Shown piece after piece: positions 1 through 11,450 of a DNA stretch of 64,000 bases. Under the pieces are notes generated by a model. That model had not been told where the DNA came from and ran no database searches. It was given only the letters and a program-made list of their open reading frames with translations. The stretch comes from Vigna angularis (taxonomy: Eukaryota; Streptophyta; Magnoliopsida; Fabales; Fabaceae): the NCBI RefSeq assembly GCF_016808095.1, contig NC_068976.1, positions 10,387,001 through 10,451,000 on the forward strand. Direction: 5' to 3'. The translations under genes and the position numbers were made by a program. Positions within the stretch are counted from its first letter, which is position 1. Each line of letters begins with the position of its first letter.

Positions 1-67
1 AAAATCAGCATCTTTGTGATTTGATTTTCAAGAAGACTGGTTCTATTAATTGTTTTTAACTATACAG

Positions 68-486
68 GCTGCCAGAAGGTTTGAGAGTCAGTTGGCTGAA
101 TCCATTTTGGAAGGCAATGGTCAGCTTGCTTTTGAAAAGCTTGCAACTGCAACTCTGGAAAAATTAATGCCACGAATAGAAGGGAAGGGCGAGTTTGGCC
201 AGGCTAGGTGGAGGCTAGTATATGCACCTCAGATACCCAGTTTAGTTTCTGTTGATCCTACAGCAGATCCTCTCAAGTCACTTGCCAGTAATATATCGTT
301 TGGTACAGAAGTTGAAGTTCAGCTTGGTAAACGTCTTCAGGTAATCATAAGAAAACAAGTTAACTCTCAAATCCTTGCTTCCCATCACCATTTTTACAGT
401 TAATTATAATTTACTTGTGTAAATCAATTGAAAATCTGTATTAAATATCAATAGAGGGGGAAAATTAGCTTTGACATTCTTTAATA

Positions 487-525
<39 letters not shown>

Positions 526-1110
526 CAATAGATGATACCTTTAAATGGGTTTCAGATGACAACTCTTTTCTAACCGTGATGAAAATATAAGTACAAAACA
601 ACAAATGTCATTTTATGAATAACAAATGCTTAGTTACTCGTTAATCACTCTGAACATTGCTAATGCTAAGTGGTTTCTGCACTTGTTCACTTTATTGTTT
701 CTAAACTAAATACCTTTTTGTAACATTTATTTTTACAATCTAAATATAATAATATTTCGATTAGGGAGATGTTTGATTTCCATTAAGTACACATTCTAAA
801 GTAGAAGCATATCATTCAAATTAGGGAGATGTATTTGTTAGTTTCTACATCATATAGAAGCATCTATTATTTGTTTTATGGTGAAATCTTAAATACTTTA
901 ATTTTCACTAAGAACCTGTGCCAATGTTAAAGCTGAAGGTTCCTGCTATCATTTTTCTTTCAGGCCACCATTGTTAGGCAAATGAAGGAGTCTGAGATGG
1001 CAATGCAATGGACACTGAGCTATCTTCTTACAAGTCGTTTGCGAGTGCTCCTCCAATCTGCTCCATCTAAACGCCTTCTCTTTGAATACTCTGCTACATC
1101 CCAAGATTGA
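68..1110 (+). CDS. TIC236: TIC236/EMB2410-like protein, 3' terminal two exons (partial)
   Basis: The 3' end of a much longer gene. Coding exons are 68-340 and 964-1110, ending at TGA 1108-1110; the intron is GT-AG and both junctions are phase 0. The 139 residues read ARRFESQLAESILEG... and end LLFEYSATSQD. I recognise them as the extreme C-terminus of plant TIC236 (EMB2410), the DUF490/TamB-like protein. In the family this is a protein of roughly 2,100-2,200 residues, anchored in the inner chloroplast envelope and linking the TIC complex to TOC75 during preprotein import. The segment lies in the conserved TamB C-terminal region, which is rich in alternating beta-strand pattern (for example LASNISFGTEVEVQLGKRLQ). 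No frame damage is visible, so the gene is probably intact and cut only by the window edge. Identification rests on recalled family sequence. Confidence 0.85.
484..524. repeat. (AT)n microsatellite in TIC236 intron
   Basis: About 20 TA/AT units with one TG interruption, inside the last intron of the TIC236-like gene. Confidence 0.9.
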
Positions 1111-2439
1111 GCTGCATCCAATTAATATTTGCAACTACATCCCTCACACCAACCCATCCACCCACCCAACCACAGAACTGCATCACTGTTAATAGTAGAA
1201 AAGAGGAAATGTGTTCTGAAACTATTGTTAAAAAGAACAGCTTAAACACACTTCAAATTTTTTCCCTTGCATATTATGTGGGGGAAGGGGGTCTTTGGGA
1301 TGCTTTTTGAATGTGAAAAAGGTAGTATAGATGCATATTTTTTGCTCAAATTGAGCCTGTTTATATGTAGATGCTTAATTCATGAATATTTCAGCCAGTA
1401 GTTTTGTACATAAATTCAACTTCAGTGAAAGTATTATAGCATATTGTTTGACACATGAAGCTAAGAAGCATGCTTTTGCTTTGCTTTCTGTATCCGAATC
1501 ATCAAACTAACTTGCATCCCTAATTGTCCAATTTATTCTCTCGATTGCGTTAGCTGGTAGATTTGATAATTTCACAATGAGTTTGTTTGAGAGTGTGTAA
1601 GCAGTGTCAGTCTATGCAAGTATTATCGCTGTTAGTCTCAATGGTAGACACAGGTAAAAAACTGTTACTATCGGAGAGTAATATTAAAAGATTCGGTACT
1701 ATTATTTGGATACTTAACAAATTTTTAAACACACTTTACAGCTACTATTTTTCCTCTTAACTCTCTTTCTTTACAAATACAACAATTAACTTTTCTAATG
1801 ACCAAAAGATTCTTAAAAATGAGTTATTAACTAGTGCAAGTGGTGTCAAAAAAACATTTTCCGTTACTTTCGTTATAACATCTTTTATGGAAAGTTAGTG
1901 CGTCAGAAATAGTTTTGCAATATGTCGTTTTGTACCGGGGTGGGGATAATAGAATTACTTTTATGGAAATGAGTGAAGAAAAGTAGAATTGAAAGAAAAA
2001 ATAAAATTGGGAAATTGGTAACTTAGAAATAGGGATGGAAAAAAGGTTGAATTCAACAATCCAGTCAAAAAAAAGCGGGTTGGGACGACTTCTTCAACTT
2101 GACAGTCTACCACAGTCTGTCTCGGTCAATTCAACAGGCTAATTTGACAATTCAGCATCATTAAAAAAACTGAGGTAAAGAACTCGTCCTCACTTAACCT
2201 AGCATGTTAGTATTAAAAAAGTTAAATATAAAGAACTCGCACAGCCTCACAGGAATGTTATATTCAAATAAGTGATAAATTATATAATGTATGAATATAT
2301 TTTGATATTATGAAAAATTCAAATGCATGCATGAATGTTATATTAAAAAGAGTGATAGATTATTCAAATGCAGTATGACATCAGCCCAACAGCCCATCTG
2401 ACAGCTCGGCATAAATCCATTATTAAGTGGCAGACTAGT
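1111..2439. other. 3' UTR and intergenic spacer
   Basis: The first few hundred bases are presumably the TIC236 3' UTR. The rest has no supported ORF. Around 2027 an AGGGATGG run followed by a G/C-richer stretch resembles the termini of hAT-type elements, but no partner end was found. Confidence 0.5.
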
Positions 2440-2499
2440 CCAATTCAACCCACTTTCTACAGATCAAAGTCAAGTCAGACTTAAACAAGGTTAATCTGT

Positions 2500-4390
2500 G
2501 TCGCCACCCATACTTAGAAACTGAGTTATCGCTTATCGAGGTACTAAGAAAGAACCGCGACCTCTTCTCTAGACTGCGGCGGACATGCCGTGAATTCACC
2601 ATTTTGTCATGTCTCACAAACTGGCACTCTTCAAGGAGGTACCACTGGTCGCACAGAAAAAGCGATGGCTAAGGGAAGAAAAGTAGAAGAGTTTAAAGGC
2701 AAAATTCAACAAGCTAAAGGAAGCGGGAATTGTGCGAGAGATCACATATACCACATGGATGGCTAACATGGTTATGGTAAAGAAACTGGCCAGACAATTG
2801 CAAATGTGCAGCGATTACACAGATCTTATTCAAGCCAGTCCCAAAGACACCTACCCATTACCCAGCATGGACGGTCTAGTTGACGGAGCCTCGGAACAAA
2901 AAATCCTGAGTTTTCTGGATGTTTAGTCAAGGTACAATCAAATCACAATATACCTGTCGGACCAGGCCAAGACTGTCTTTATCACCGAGCGGTCTAATTT
3001 CTGCTGCAAAGTTATGTCGTTTAGCTTAAAACATGCAGGAGCAACATATTAGAGGCTTATGGACAGTCTTTCGCGAGTAGATCGGGCAGTTCATGGAGGT
3101 ATATGTGGACTATATGGTAGTACGCTCTAATTCCACCAAGGACCACGTGAAGGACTTAGAAGAGGTATTCTGCCAACTCAGACGATACAACATCAAGTTA
3201 AACCCGTCCAAGTACACGTTCGATGTGGGAGTGGGTAAGTTCTTGGGTTTCATGCTAACTTCCCGAGGAATCGAGGCAAACCTGGACAAGTGCGCAACCA
3301 TTCAAGAGATGCGAAGCCTACAAACCTTGAAGGAAGCCAGTGTCTAGTTAGACGGATGACTTCACTCTCCCGATTCATTCCTAAGTTGGCTGAACGCATC
3401 GGGCCAATTTTGAATAAGATGAAGAAGGATTCTATGGAGAAGTGGGACGACCAATGTGAAGCTCTGTTCGTAGAGGTCAAAGCCATCCTGGCTAGCCCAC
3501 CAGTCATGGTCTGCTCAGTCAAGAATCAAGAGTTATAGCTCTACCTGGCGGTAGCCGAAGAGGCCGTCAACACAGCTTTAGTCCAAGAAAACCTAGACCC
3601 TAAGCTTATTTACGTCATCAATAGAGTTTTTCAAGGTTCAAAGACCAGGTATCAATAAGTGGAGAAGCTAGCCTTAGCGCTACTCACCGTAGCCAGGCGT
3701 CTAAGGCCATACTTTCAAAGTCATCAAGTGGTCGTCTACACAGACCACCCCATCGCAAAAATCTTGCGTAAGCCAGACCTAACCGAACAGATGGTGGGAT
3801 GGGCAGTAACGTTATCGGAGTTCGGTCTACGATTCGAGCTAAGAGGCTCAGTCAAAGGACAACAACTAGCAGAGTTCGCGGCTGAACTGACTTTACTAAG
3901 TGACCTTTCGAACTTCGTTTGGAAGTTATTTGTTGACGAATCATTCGATAAGAGGGGGGATGAGCTAATGTGGTCTTAGAAGGCCCGAATGGTCTAACAA
4001 TCGAACACTCCCTCATTTTCAAGTTTAAAGTTTCAAATAAACAAGCGGAGTATGAGGCCTTGGTGGTTGGCCTAGACCTCACCAGAGATGCCGGAGCAAC
4101 GTATATCGTGTGTCGGATGGACTCCCAATTGATTGTAGGCCAAATGAATGGGAAGTTTCAGGTCAAGGACGACCAGTTACTGCAATACTTTCACAAAGCT
4201 ATTGGCCTGGTCAAGGCATTTAACTTTGTGGAAATCAAACACATCCCTAAGGAGGAGAATACACGGGCAGACACGTTGTTCAAACTAACGTCCAACAAGG
4301 AGAAAGGACAGTTGTCCACTGTGATTAGGCAGGTGTTGTTAAAGCCATCGATGGAATGCATGATGACGACCACTCTCACAGAAGAAGACT
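2500..4390 (+). pseudogene. pol remnant: RT and two RNase H domains
   Basis: Degenerate coding sequence. Conserved RT stretches change frame repeatedly: 2732-2926, 3093-3347 and 3290-3538 are in different frames, and there are stops at 2934, 3536 and 3656. The RT catalytic pair has become VDYM, so one aspartate is replaced. The second RNase H block at 3970-4392 keeps NKQAEYEALVVGL and HIPKEENTRADTL, the usual motif neighbourhoods of this domain. Within the family these domains copy RNA into DNA and remove the RNA strand; here they cannot be made as one protein. Confidence 0.85.
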
Positions 4391-4499
4391 AGAGGATGAA
4401 AATAAAGGAATGAATGAGAAAACAAGATGGTGGCGAGGCAATACGCCCAATAGAGGCAAAGAAAATCGCACGGTTTGTTCTCATGGGAGAGGAACTGAT

Positions 4500-4690
4500 C
4501 GAAGAGGCTTCTCATCCCCACTCCTCAAGTGCCTCTCAAGAGAAGAGGCTCAATACATGTTTGACGAATTGCATAATGGTGTTTGTGAATTCCACATTGG
4601 TCGTCGCACGCTCAAGGCCCGAGCAATCTGCACCAACTACAATTGGCCCACAATGTCAGCCTTACCAAACAAACACTCGCACTTGAAAAT
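4500..4690 (+). pseudogene. Integrase N-terminal zinc-finger fragment
   Basis: The frame beginning near 4530 reads CLSREEAQYMFDELHNGVC, then FHIGRRTLKARA and YNWPTM, which is the H2C2 region preceding a gypsy integrase core. The catalytic DDE part is missing; after about 4690 the sequence passes into spacer and then the antisense gene. Confidence 0.75.
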
Positions 4691-4954
4691 AAATCTAACA
4701 ACAAATCAATTAGTGGGAACGAAATTGCATGGTTAATAACCACGTCGAACGAAAGTAACTTGCAAAAGTAATAAATATTGGGCAACCTAGAATTCAAACT
4801 GAAGCAAATCTATTTAATGTTAAACTGAGGGTATACAAAATGTTTTGAGCGATCAGTGAAGCAAACACCTTACAAAAGGCCTTAGTGTTTGTCGTCTAGC
4901 TACCATCAAAAGAAGAAAAAATAAAAACAAGTAAAAGGAATACCCCCCCCCCCC

Positions 4955-7150
4955 TTATTCTACCAAAACTACTACTCCTCCGCGGTCCGATCGTCCCCAC
5001 CATCGGTTGGTATCTCCTCCCGCTCGCTCTCCCCCAACTGCACCCTCTAAGTTGATCACGTCGATATCCTCTTCCAAGATATTGTCAATAGCGAAAAGAC
5101 ACCCTTCATCATATCGAATCTCACGGTGGCAGTGCCAATATTGAACGAGCAGGGCTGCCTGCCGGAGGGCCTCATCTAAGCCCTCCTCATGCTCAGTCAT
5201 GATGGTGGTGTTCATCTCCTTCATCCGTCCCTCCAACCTTTAACTCGAGCTTTAACTATCAGGTTCTTCTTGACTAGCTCAACCTTTTCACCAAGGAGCT
5301 TAGAGTTTTGACTAGAGACTTCGTTCAGAATGGTCTTCAGCCTCCAACACTCCCCGGCAATCTTGTCACCCTTAGCCAGGAGTAGCTCGGCCTTGTCCCC
5401 GGCCTCCTTCCCGACCTGGTGCAAAAGTAACCCAGCATCCTATTGAATCTTCTCACACTCCTTGTCTGTTGAGGCAACTTCCGTCAGCTCGTCACGCAAG
5501 CCGACGATGATCTTCTCAGTTTTCGCCAGTACGACTTGGACTTCCTCTGTTGACCTCTTATCAGTGAAATTTGGCCAAGTACCAATTCAACATCGACGCC
5601 CGGTCGGCCAGCTCGAAAGCAAAGTTCTCCATCTATTTCTCGGTCATCACACCGAGAAGATTAAGCTCGTCAATGTTCATATGAAAGTTAATCTTTCGGC
5701 CGATCCGCAACTCTGTACCAAAAATCCCCCTATGTATAGGTCGGGGGGCGGCCCCTTCATAGCAGCTCCTCTTGTGAGAGGATGACTTCTCTCCCTCCCC
5801 GTGAGATCGTTTATTCCCCTTGTCAACGAGGAGGAGGAGGGAGAGTGACGACCGGAGATGGCTGATCAAGCTCTACCACTAACGTAGAGCGAGGAGTTCC
5901 ATTGCGAGAAATCGTTTGGAGAGGTGGGGAACACCTGCTTTTCTGAGGCACCTGGGCGGCCTGGCTAGACGCAGCCGAGCGGGGTTCCCAAGCCTTGGAG
6001 GCATCAACACCCATCTTAAGCTTGGCAATAGCGACAACTTCTTTGAAAAAAAAATTCTTTTTTGGCGTAGGATTGAACATTATGGCTAAATAAAATAAAA
6101 AACTTAGTCAAATTAAGACCAATCACTTAATAAAATCACAAAAGAAAGATATCATATCGAACGCTCAACGTCAAATTCCTTGTGGCCAAGGCATTCCATT
6201 AGTGTACGGGTAGGAAGGCGGCGGGGTAGACCGTCGATGACCACGATTGCTTCAACCTCGGCTGGTGTCATGGAGGTTGTAGGCCAAAAAGTCACCTTTT
6301 GGGGTCTTCTAGTCCAGTAGAGGGGAAACTTTGGACGCCCAACTTCGTCAAAAAACTTCGAGCGCCTAGTTTCTTTTATTACCACTTTAAATTATTTAGT
6401 CTTGAACCCTTTGGAAGAGTTCGAGAACTGTTTAAATAACAACTTCTTCTCCATGGAAATAAGCGACACCCAACCTCGCTTAGAAATCAGTCGCACACAT
6501 AAATAGTGGAGGAAGATGGCGGGCGTTGGAGTTAGATCCAGAGTAGAGCATATCACCATGCTTAGCAATCGGTCCAACTGTTCGAATGCAACTGAGTAGG
6601 AGCTACATTCAACTTCCTTAGAACGACAGCTCGGAAGTTGATAAAAAGGATCCGAACGAACATTTGGGAGAAGAGGTAGGTGTACACGAATCTTCGGTAC
6701 TATCTCCTTTGTCATCATATACCCGTTCGTTTCCTTTCAAAGAGCTAGTTTTATCAGCTCGGCTTCTTCCTCATCCCGCACAACACAAGACTGGTCGACC
6801 CACTCTTCTATGTCCTTCTTCAAGCGAAAGCGGGTGACATACTCCCTACTTCGTGAGAGCCCAATCGTAGCCAGGAAACGCGGGCAAGGTCTACACATAC
6901 TCGTCCCCCTCATTTTCACCATCTACCTCCACTGTTCTATAATGGAGACCAATCACAGTATCGAAAAAGGCCCTATCACCATGTATACCGGTCGAAACAT
7001 CAACCGAGTTGCTATCCCATTTGATTGTCTCGAAGAAGGACGAAGACACGGAGCTCGGAGATGAAGATCGAGCACCGTCACCAGCGAACCCTCAGTTGCC
7101 CTTCCCCGACGACTCCTTAGATGAAAATAGACGAACGATAGTCATTATTA
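4955..7150 (-). pseudogene. Antisense extra gene of the Tat element (gypsy-type 'transposase_28'-like ORF), decayed
   Basis: Read right to left, a once continuous protein can be followed from an ATG at about 7145 to about 4955. One frame holds from 6922 to 6152 with only stop codons interrupting it, including FLHYLCVRLISKRGWVSLIS and PKFPLYWTRRP. Farther on, blocks such as KRSHGEGEKSSSHKR, RGIFGTELRIGRKINFHMN and a coiled-coil-like LLGEKVELVKKNLIVKARV appear in other frames. I associate the central block with the domain called 'putative gypsy type transposon' (PF04195) found in plant Tat-like elements, whose function is unknown. An intron-like AT-rich gap lies near 6085-6150. Several stops and frame changes show it is dead. 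Confidence 0.7.
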
Positions 7151-7232
7151 TTACCTTAGAGCAAGAATAAAGTCGGAAGGTAGGCAAAGCAAGTGAAAAA
7201 AATTGGTGAAAATGATAGTCATTTCCCACCAT

Positions 7233-7240
7233 TATTTATA
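7233..7240 (-). promoter_or_regulatory. TATA box candidate for the antisense retroelement gene
   Basis: On the minus strand TATAAATA lies about 90 bases upstream of the first ATG (about 7145) of the antisense gene, a plausible promoter distance. It is separate from the LTR TATA box on the plus strand. Confidence 0.4.
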
Positions 7241-7479
7241 GAAAAATCTTAAGTAACTGCCAATGCTCCTCCATCATTGATCTGGAGCACGATCAACGGT
7301 CCAAATAGCACGACTCTACCACTCCCGCAATGCACAGACTACGGTGTAGAAACGCGTTTTCCCGCCACAACCCTCAATTCAAACCTGGTTGAACAATGAG
7401 GAGCCAATCAAAATAGAAGATAAATCTCCAGGGCCTACGCTCCAAAGCGGTTCTAATATCAAATCCATACGTCATTAGA

Positions 7480-7912
7480 TATTGGCTAAGGCTTAGGGGA
7501 CTTGTGTACCATATGACCATACGGGCGTGAAGAAGGTTCGTACGATCAAGATCACTAAGAGGGCCGACCGGCCCAAATGATCAATACCATTAAGCATCAT
7601 CCAATCAAGATTATCGATAAACTTTGTTTATTAGCCAATGGGTCGTGATTAGAAGTCCGTTAATCATAGGCTCATCCCGAAATCTATAAATGCAGGTCAA
7701 ATGTAAGAAGTTAAGTGATTGCATTTATCCCGATCAGATTAATCATTAACTTGAGCGTCGGAGTACTTTTGACATATACACTCAGACGGTTTGGAGTTTA
7801 GATAAAAAATTTCTAACTAAAAGTGTTCAAGATAACCTAAACTGACTTAGAGAAAAATGTGAATGAGTGTTTTGTAGACATCTTGACGCTACGTCTGAAA
7901 CACTTATAGTAA
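7480..7912 (+). mobile_element. 3' LTR-like segment of the Tat element
   Basis: A TATA box (TATAAA, 7685-7690) is followed about 65 bases later by ATTAACTTGAGCGTCGGAGT, a block I know from the R/U5 region of legume gypsy LTRs. The segment ends near GTCTGAAACACTT. No matching 5' LTR occurs in the window, so both borders are guesses and the 5' LTR was probably deleted. Confidence 0.55.
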
Positions 7913-8211
7913 TAATTTAAAAGATATATAATTTAATTATTATTTAATAAGATATATACATAATTTATTAATATATCTTCTATATTTATGGATTTAAAAG
8001 ACCAATAAATATGTTTCCAATACATGGAGTACTACTTCAATATTATTCACTATTTTCATATCAATTGTATTATTACTCATAAACTCTTAATGACTTAAGT
8101 TTCTTTCCAATTTTCAACAGCATATTACATTGACATAATAAAATAAAAACAACTTAATTCTTAAAGATATTATATTTCATTTTAAAAACTATTCAACCAA
8201 AATCCGATAAA

Positions 8212-8268
<57 letters not shown>

Positions 8269-9071
8269 CAAACACTAAAAATAATATTTCAAAATATATC
8301 TAAATAAAAATTATATTACTTTTGTACTGTATGATTGTTCAGACAACATTCCATAGTGATCGAGCGGTCAACGTTCTTAAAAGAACGAAGATTTCTCCAA
8401 ATTCAAAGGAACGTTGACCAAGTAGTCAAACGAAGATTTTAAAATGTTTCGGATGGTGAGGTCGAGAACTACTCCTTCACATACACTTTTCTGTTAGTCT
8501 TTTAATGTTGTCTTGGGTTTTCCATCACAATAGTCTTTAGTCTTTCTCCTTCAATTTTTAAGTCGGGTGCACTTGTCAAAAGTACTATGATGTTCAAGTC
8601 AATTAAACGAATTTGATCGGTTATCATAGTAAAGTTTTAAATTTGAAATAAATGTAATCACTTACTTCATTACTTTATCTATGTATTTATAGATTTCAAA
8701 GTGAGCTTTTAATTAAGATTGATCCAATTACAACTTAAAAATCTATAAATATATTTTACCTATTTTTACTTGTTAAACATGTTGAATTTATGATAATATT
8801 TTAATAGTTCTTTAAATTTATAATTATTGATCTATAAAATTTATGAATTTATGATTATTGATCCATAAATGATAACAGTTCTTTAAATTTAAAGAAATTT
8901 TTATTCTTTTCAAAACATTGACTGCGGTCAACGTGAAAGCGTTCATAAATTACAACTTTAATAAAGAATCCACCCATGCCAAATAAAATAAATTACACAA
9001 TACTAGTCTTGACTCTTTTTTTTAACTTCTAGTTTATCTTTGGTCTATTTGACATAATACTGCTCGACTTG
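7913..9071. other. AT-rich spacer
   Basis: No gene seen. Contains an (AT)n run at 8215-8267 and a less AT-rich patch at 8335-8520 with repeated GAACGTT-type words, possibly a retroelement scrap. Confidence 0.5.
8215..8267. repeat. (AT)n microsatellite
   Basis: Uninterrupted TA dinucleotide run of about 26 units. Confidence 0.95.
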
Positions 9072-9400
9072 TTTTTTTAAGGCTTAATACCCTATTTTGT
9101 CTCCAGTTTCGCTCGAAAATGTCAAATTAGTCCATCCTTTAAAAAATGCATCAATTACGTTGTCACTTAATAAAATTTGCATCAATGAAATCCTTTCCGT
9201 TAAATCTGTACAAACGGCGTTAATTATTTTTCTCTCTCTTCTACTTAAATAATTAACGCCGTTTGTACGGATTTAACGGAAGGGATTTCATTGATGCAAA
9301 TTTTATTAAGTGAGGATGTAATTGACGCATTTTTTAAAGGATGGACTAATTTGACATTTTTGAACCAGGGGATAAAATAGGGTATTAAGCCTTTTTTTAA
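9072..9400. mobile_element. Fold-back MITE (Mutator-like) with 9-bp target site duplication
   Basis: The element is 9081-9391 (311 bp). It starts GGCTTAATACCC and ends GGGTATTAAGCC. The two arms, about 145 bases each, are near-perfect inverted copies around a short pyrimidine-rich centre at about 9225-9250. Identical 9-bp flanks TTTTTTTAA lie at 9072-9080 and 9392-9400. A 9-bp duplication with long inverted arms is typical of Mutator-superfamily MITEs. No coding capacity. Confidence 0.88.
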
Positions 9401-10584
9401 CTTTAGTTCATCTTTTGTTATGTAAACGAAATATTTTGTTATTGAAATAAAAATTTTAATATATGTTGAATTTTTATTGAAAAGTTAAAAACCTTAATTA
9501 CAAGAATTGTGTCAAAAGTTAAAAAAAAAAGTAAAAGTAAAACTTTTTAATATTATGGAAAAAGAAAAAGAAAATACAAACATTATCGTTTTGGTTTTGT
9601 GAAATTAAATATAGTATTTAATTAAATAAAAAATGTGTATTGTTTATAATTTTTTTATTATATTTTAAGGTTAAACATTATTTTTTTATAATTATTATAT
9701 AAATTTCCATATTTTAAGGTTTTTTATATGCCATCACAAATGTTGGAAATAATTAACATAGATTATACTACAACCTAAATTAAGACTATATGTCTATTGA
9801 CTATTTCACATTCTTATTTTCATTAAAAAAATCGTTTACTTATAATATTATATTTAAATTAATTTAAATAATTAATTGATTGATGTAGTGACTAAATATG
9901 TTGTACTTGGTTTAAAGTACGAAAACTTTTTAAATCAACTAATATCCACCTATCATCTCAGTATTTCTGATATAGTGATGTCAAAAAAATAAAAATAAAA
10001 AACGAGAAAAAAAATTGTTGAAATTCTCCAATAATTAAATAATTTTCGTAACAAGAGAAATAAAAATCTTTTTGTTGAGTAATTATAAGACTAAGACTTA
10101 TTTTTAATAGATTCAGATTTTAGAATTTGGACACGTAATTTAAAATCTTTATATTACAGTTTCAATATAACAACTTGATATAAAATTATTTACTGTATTA
10201 AGAAAGTATAAACTTTAATTAATAATATATTTCTTTCTATGAATAACTTCTTGCGATATTACGGTATAAAATATTATTTTAAAATAAACATAATAAAAGA
10301 AACCTTTATTTTAATTATATATATTTCTTAAATTTACAATTTTATATATATTTATGTATGTATAATACTAAAATTAATAAATCATATAATCGAATAATTC
10401 GACTCAATTTAAATTAATTAATATATATATATATATATATTATTAATTTTTAATAAAAATAAAATCATATTTTAGTGATTAAATAGTAATGCAAATAAAC
10501 AAAGCTATAAAAAAAAGTTGTCAGAGTTTTCTTTTCTTAATTTTATTCGTTTACAATAAATAATTTATTTATATTTTATAGTTA
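9401..10584. other. AT-rich spacer upstream of the CID5/6-like gene
   Basis: Very AT-rich with an (AT)n run near 10423-10440. No ORF or RNA gene recognised. Confidence 0.6.
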
Positions 10585-10585
10585 T

Positions 10586-10595
10586 TATATAAATA
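10586..10595 (+). promoter_or_regulatory. TATA box candidate of the PAM2-CUE gene
   Basis: TATATAAATA lies just ahead of a G/C- and pyrimidine-richer leader-like stretch (10620-10740). A GT at about 10739 and AG sites near 11335-11408 suggest an intron inside the 5' UTR. Confidence 0.45.
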
Positions 10596-11450
10596 TAGTG
10601 ATTGATTTGGATTTCTATCGAAATCGCAATTGTGGGAAGAGAAAAAAAGTTGAACTTCTCTGTTTTTCGTTGTAGGTTTCTCTCCTTTCCAATCACAGCG
10701 ATCTCCGGAATTAGGGTTTCGTCATTTCCTTCTTGCTGGTTTGTTCCCATTTTTCATTTTCTTTTGCTTCTTGTGCAATTCGAATCACAATTTTATTAGT
10801 TACCATTTGTTGCTGATGAAAAGGGTAAATGATCAAATTGTTGTTTGGTGTTATTGGGTTCCAGTCAGTACTTTAGATCGATGTGTTGCTGCAAATTTCA
10901 TGACTGTAAAATTCTTTCGAAATTTGATTGAAGTTTTACTTTAGCCTGATCTTGTTGGTGTTTGAAAAGGGATCACTGAAAAGTGAAATTTTAAAGCTTT
11001 TGTTTTGTTTTTACTTGCTTCTCGATCTTCCCTGAATAAATTCTTGATCTGATTTCCTAAATTTTTGTATGAGTGATCAAGGAATGATGAAACATATTTT
11101 ATTGAATCTAGTTACTTTCACATGCACTCATTAGAAGGTTTACAATAAAATTTAATGATCGAATCCCCGTTGATATCTTGTGTTTTTTGCTCTGAAGTTT
11201 TCTGTTTAGAGCTCGTTAAATCATACTTACTCTATGTGTAATCATGCTGTACTCTGTGTGTGTGTGTGTGTTTTTCCTTTTCTCCTTAATTTTTGCATAT
11301 GTAGATAGGTTTGAATTCTTTTTTGTATTGTGTAGATGCCCCCAACCTTCTGATTGACTTCATTTTCGTGTTGACTGTTTCTTTCTCTTGTATGTGTGGG
11401 GAAAGGAAGATCCATAACAAGACTACTTTATCTACATCTGATTCAACTCA

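Larger units (their letters stand above)
2440..7912 (+). mobile_element. Decayed Ty3/gypsy retrotransposon of the Tat lineage, 5'-truncated
   Basis: The plus strand carries pol remnants in order: the reverse transcriptase N-terminal region from about 2440; RT core around 2732-3347 (CSDYTDL, SFLDV and YVDYMVV, the last in place of a YVDDMVV-type catalytic motif); an RNase H (3659-3890); a second RNase H-like domain (about 3915-4320); and the zinc-binding start of integrase (4540-4660, HIGRRTL). A doubled RNase H is typical of the Tat clade. Most of integrase, gag, protease and the 5' LTR were not found. A further gene lies on the opposite strand downstream of pol, and an LTR-like segment closes the element. 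Many frameshifts and stops make it inactive. Outer limits are approximate. Confidence 0.85.
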
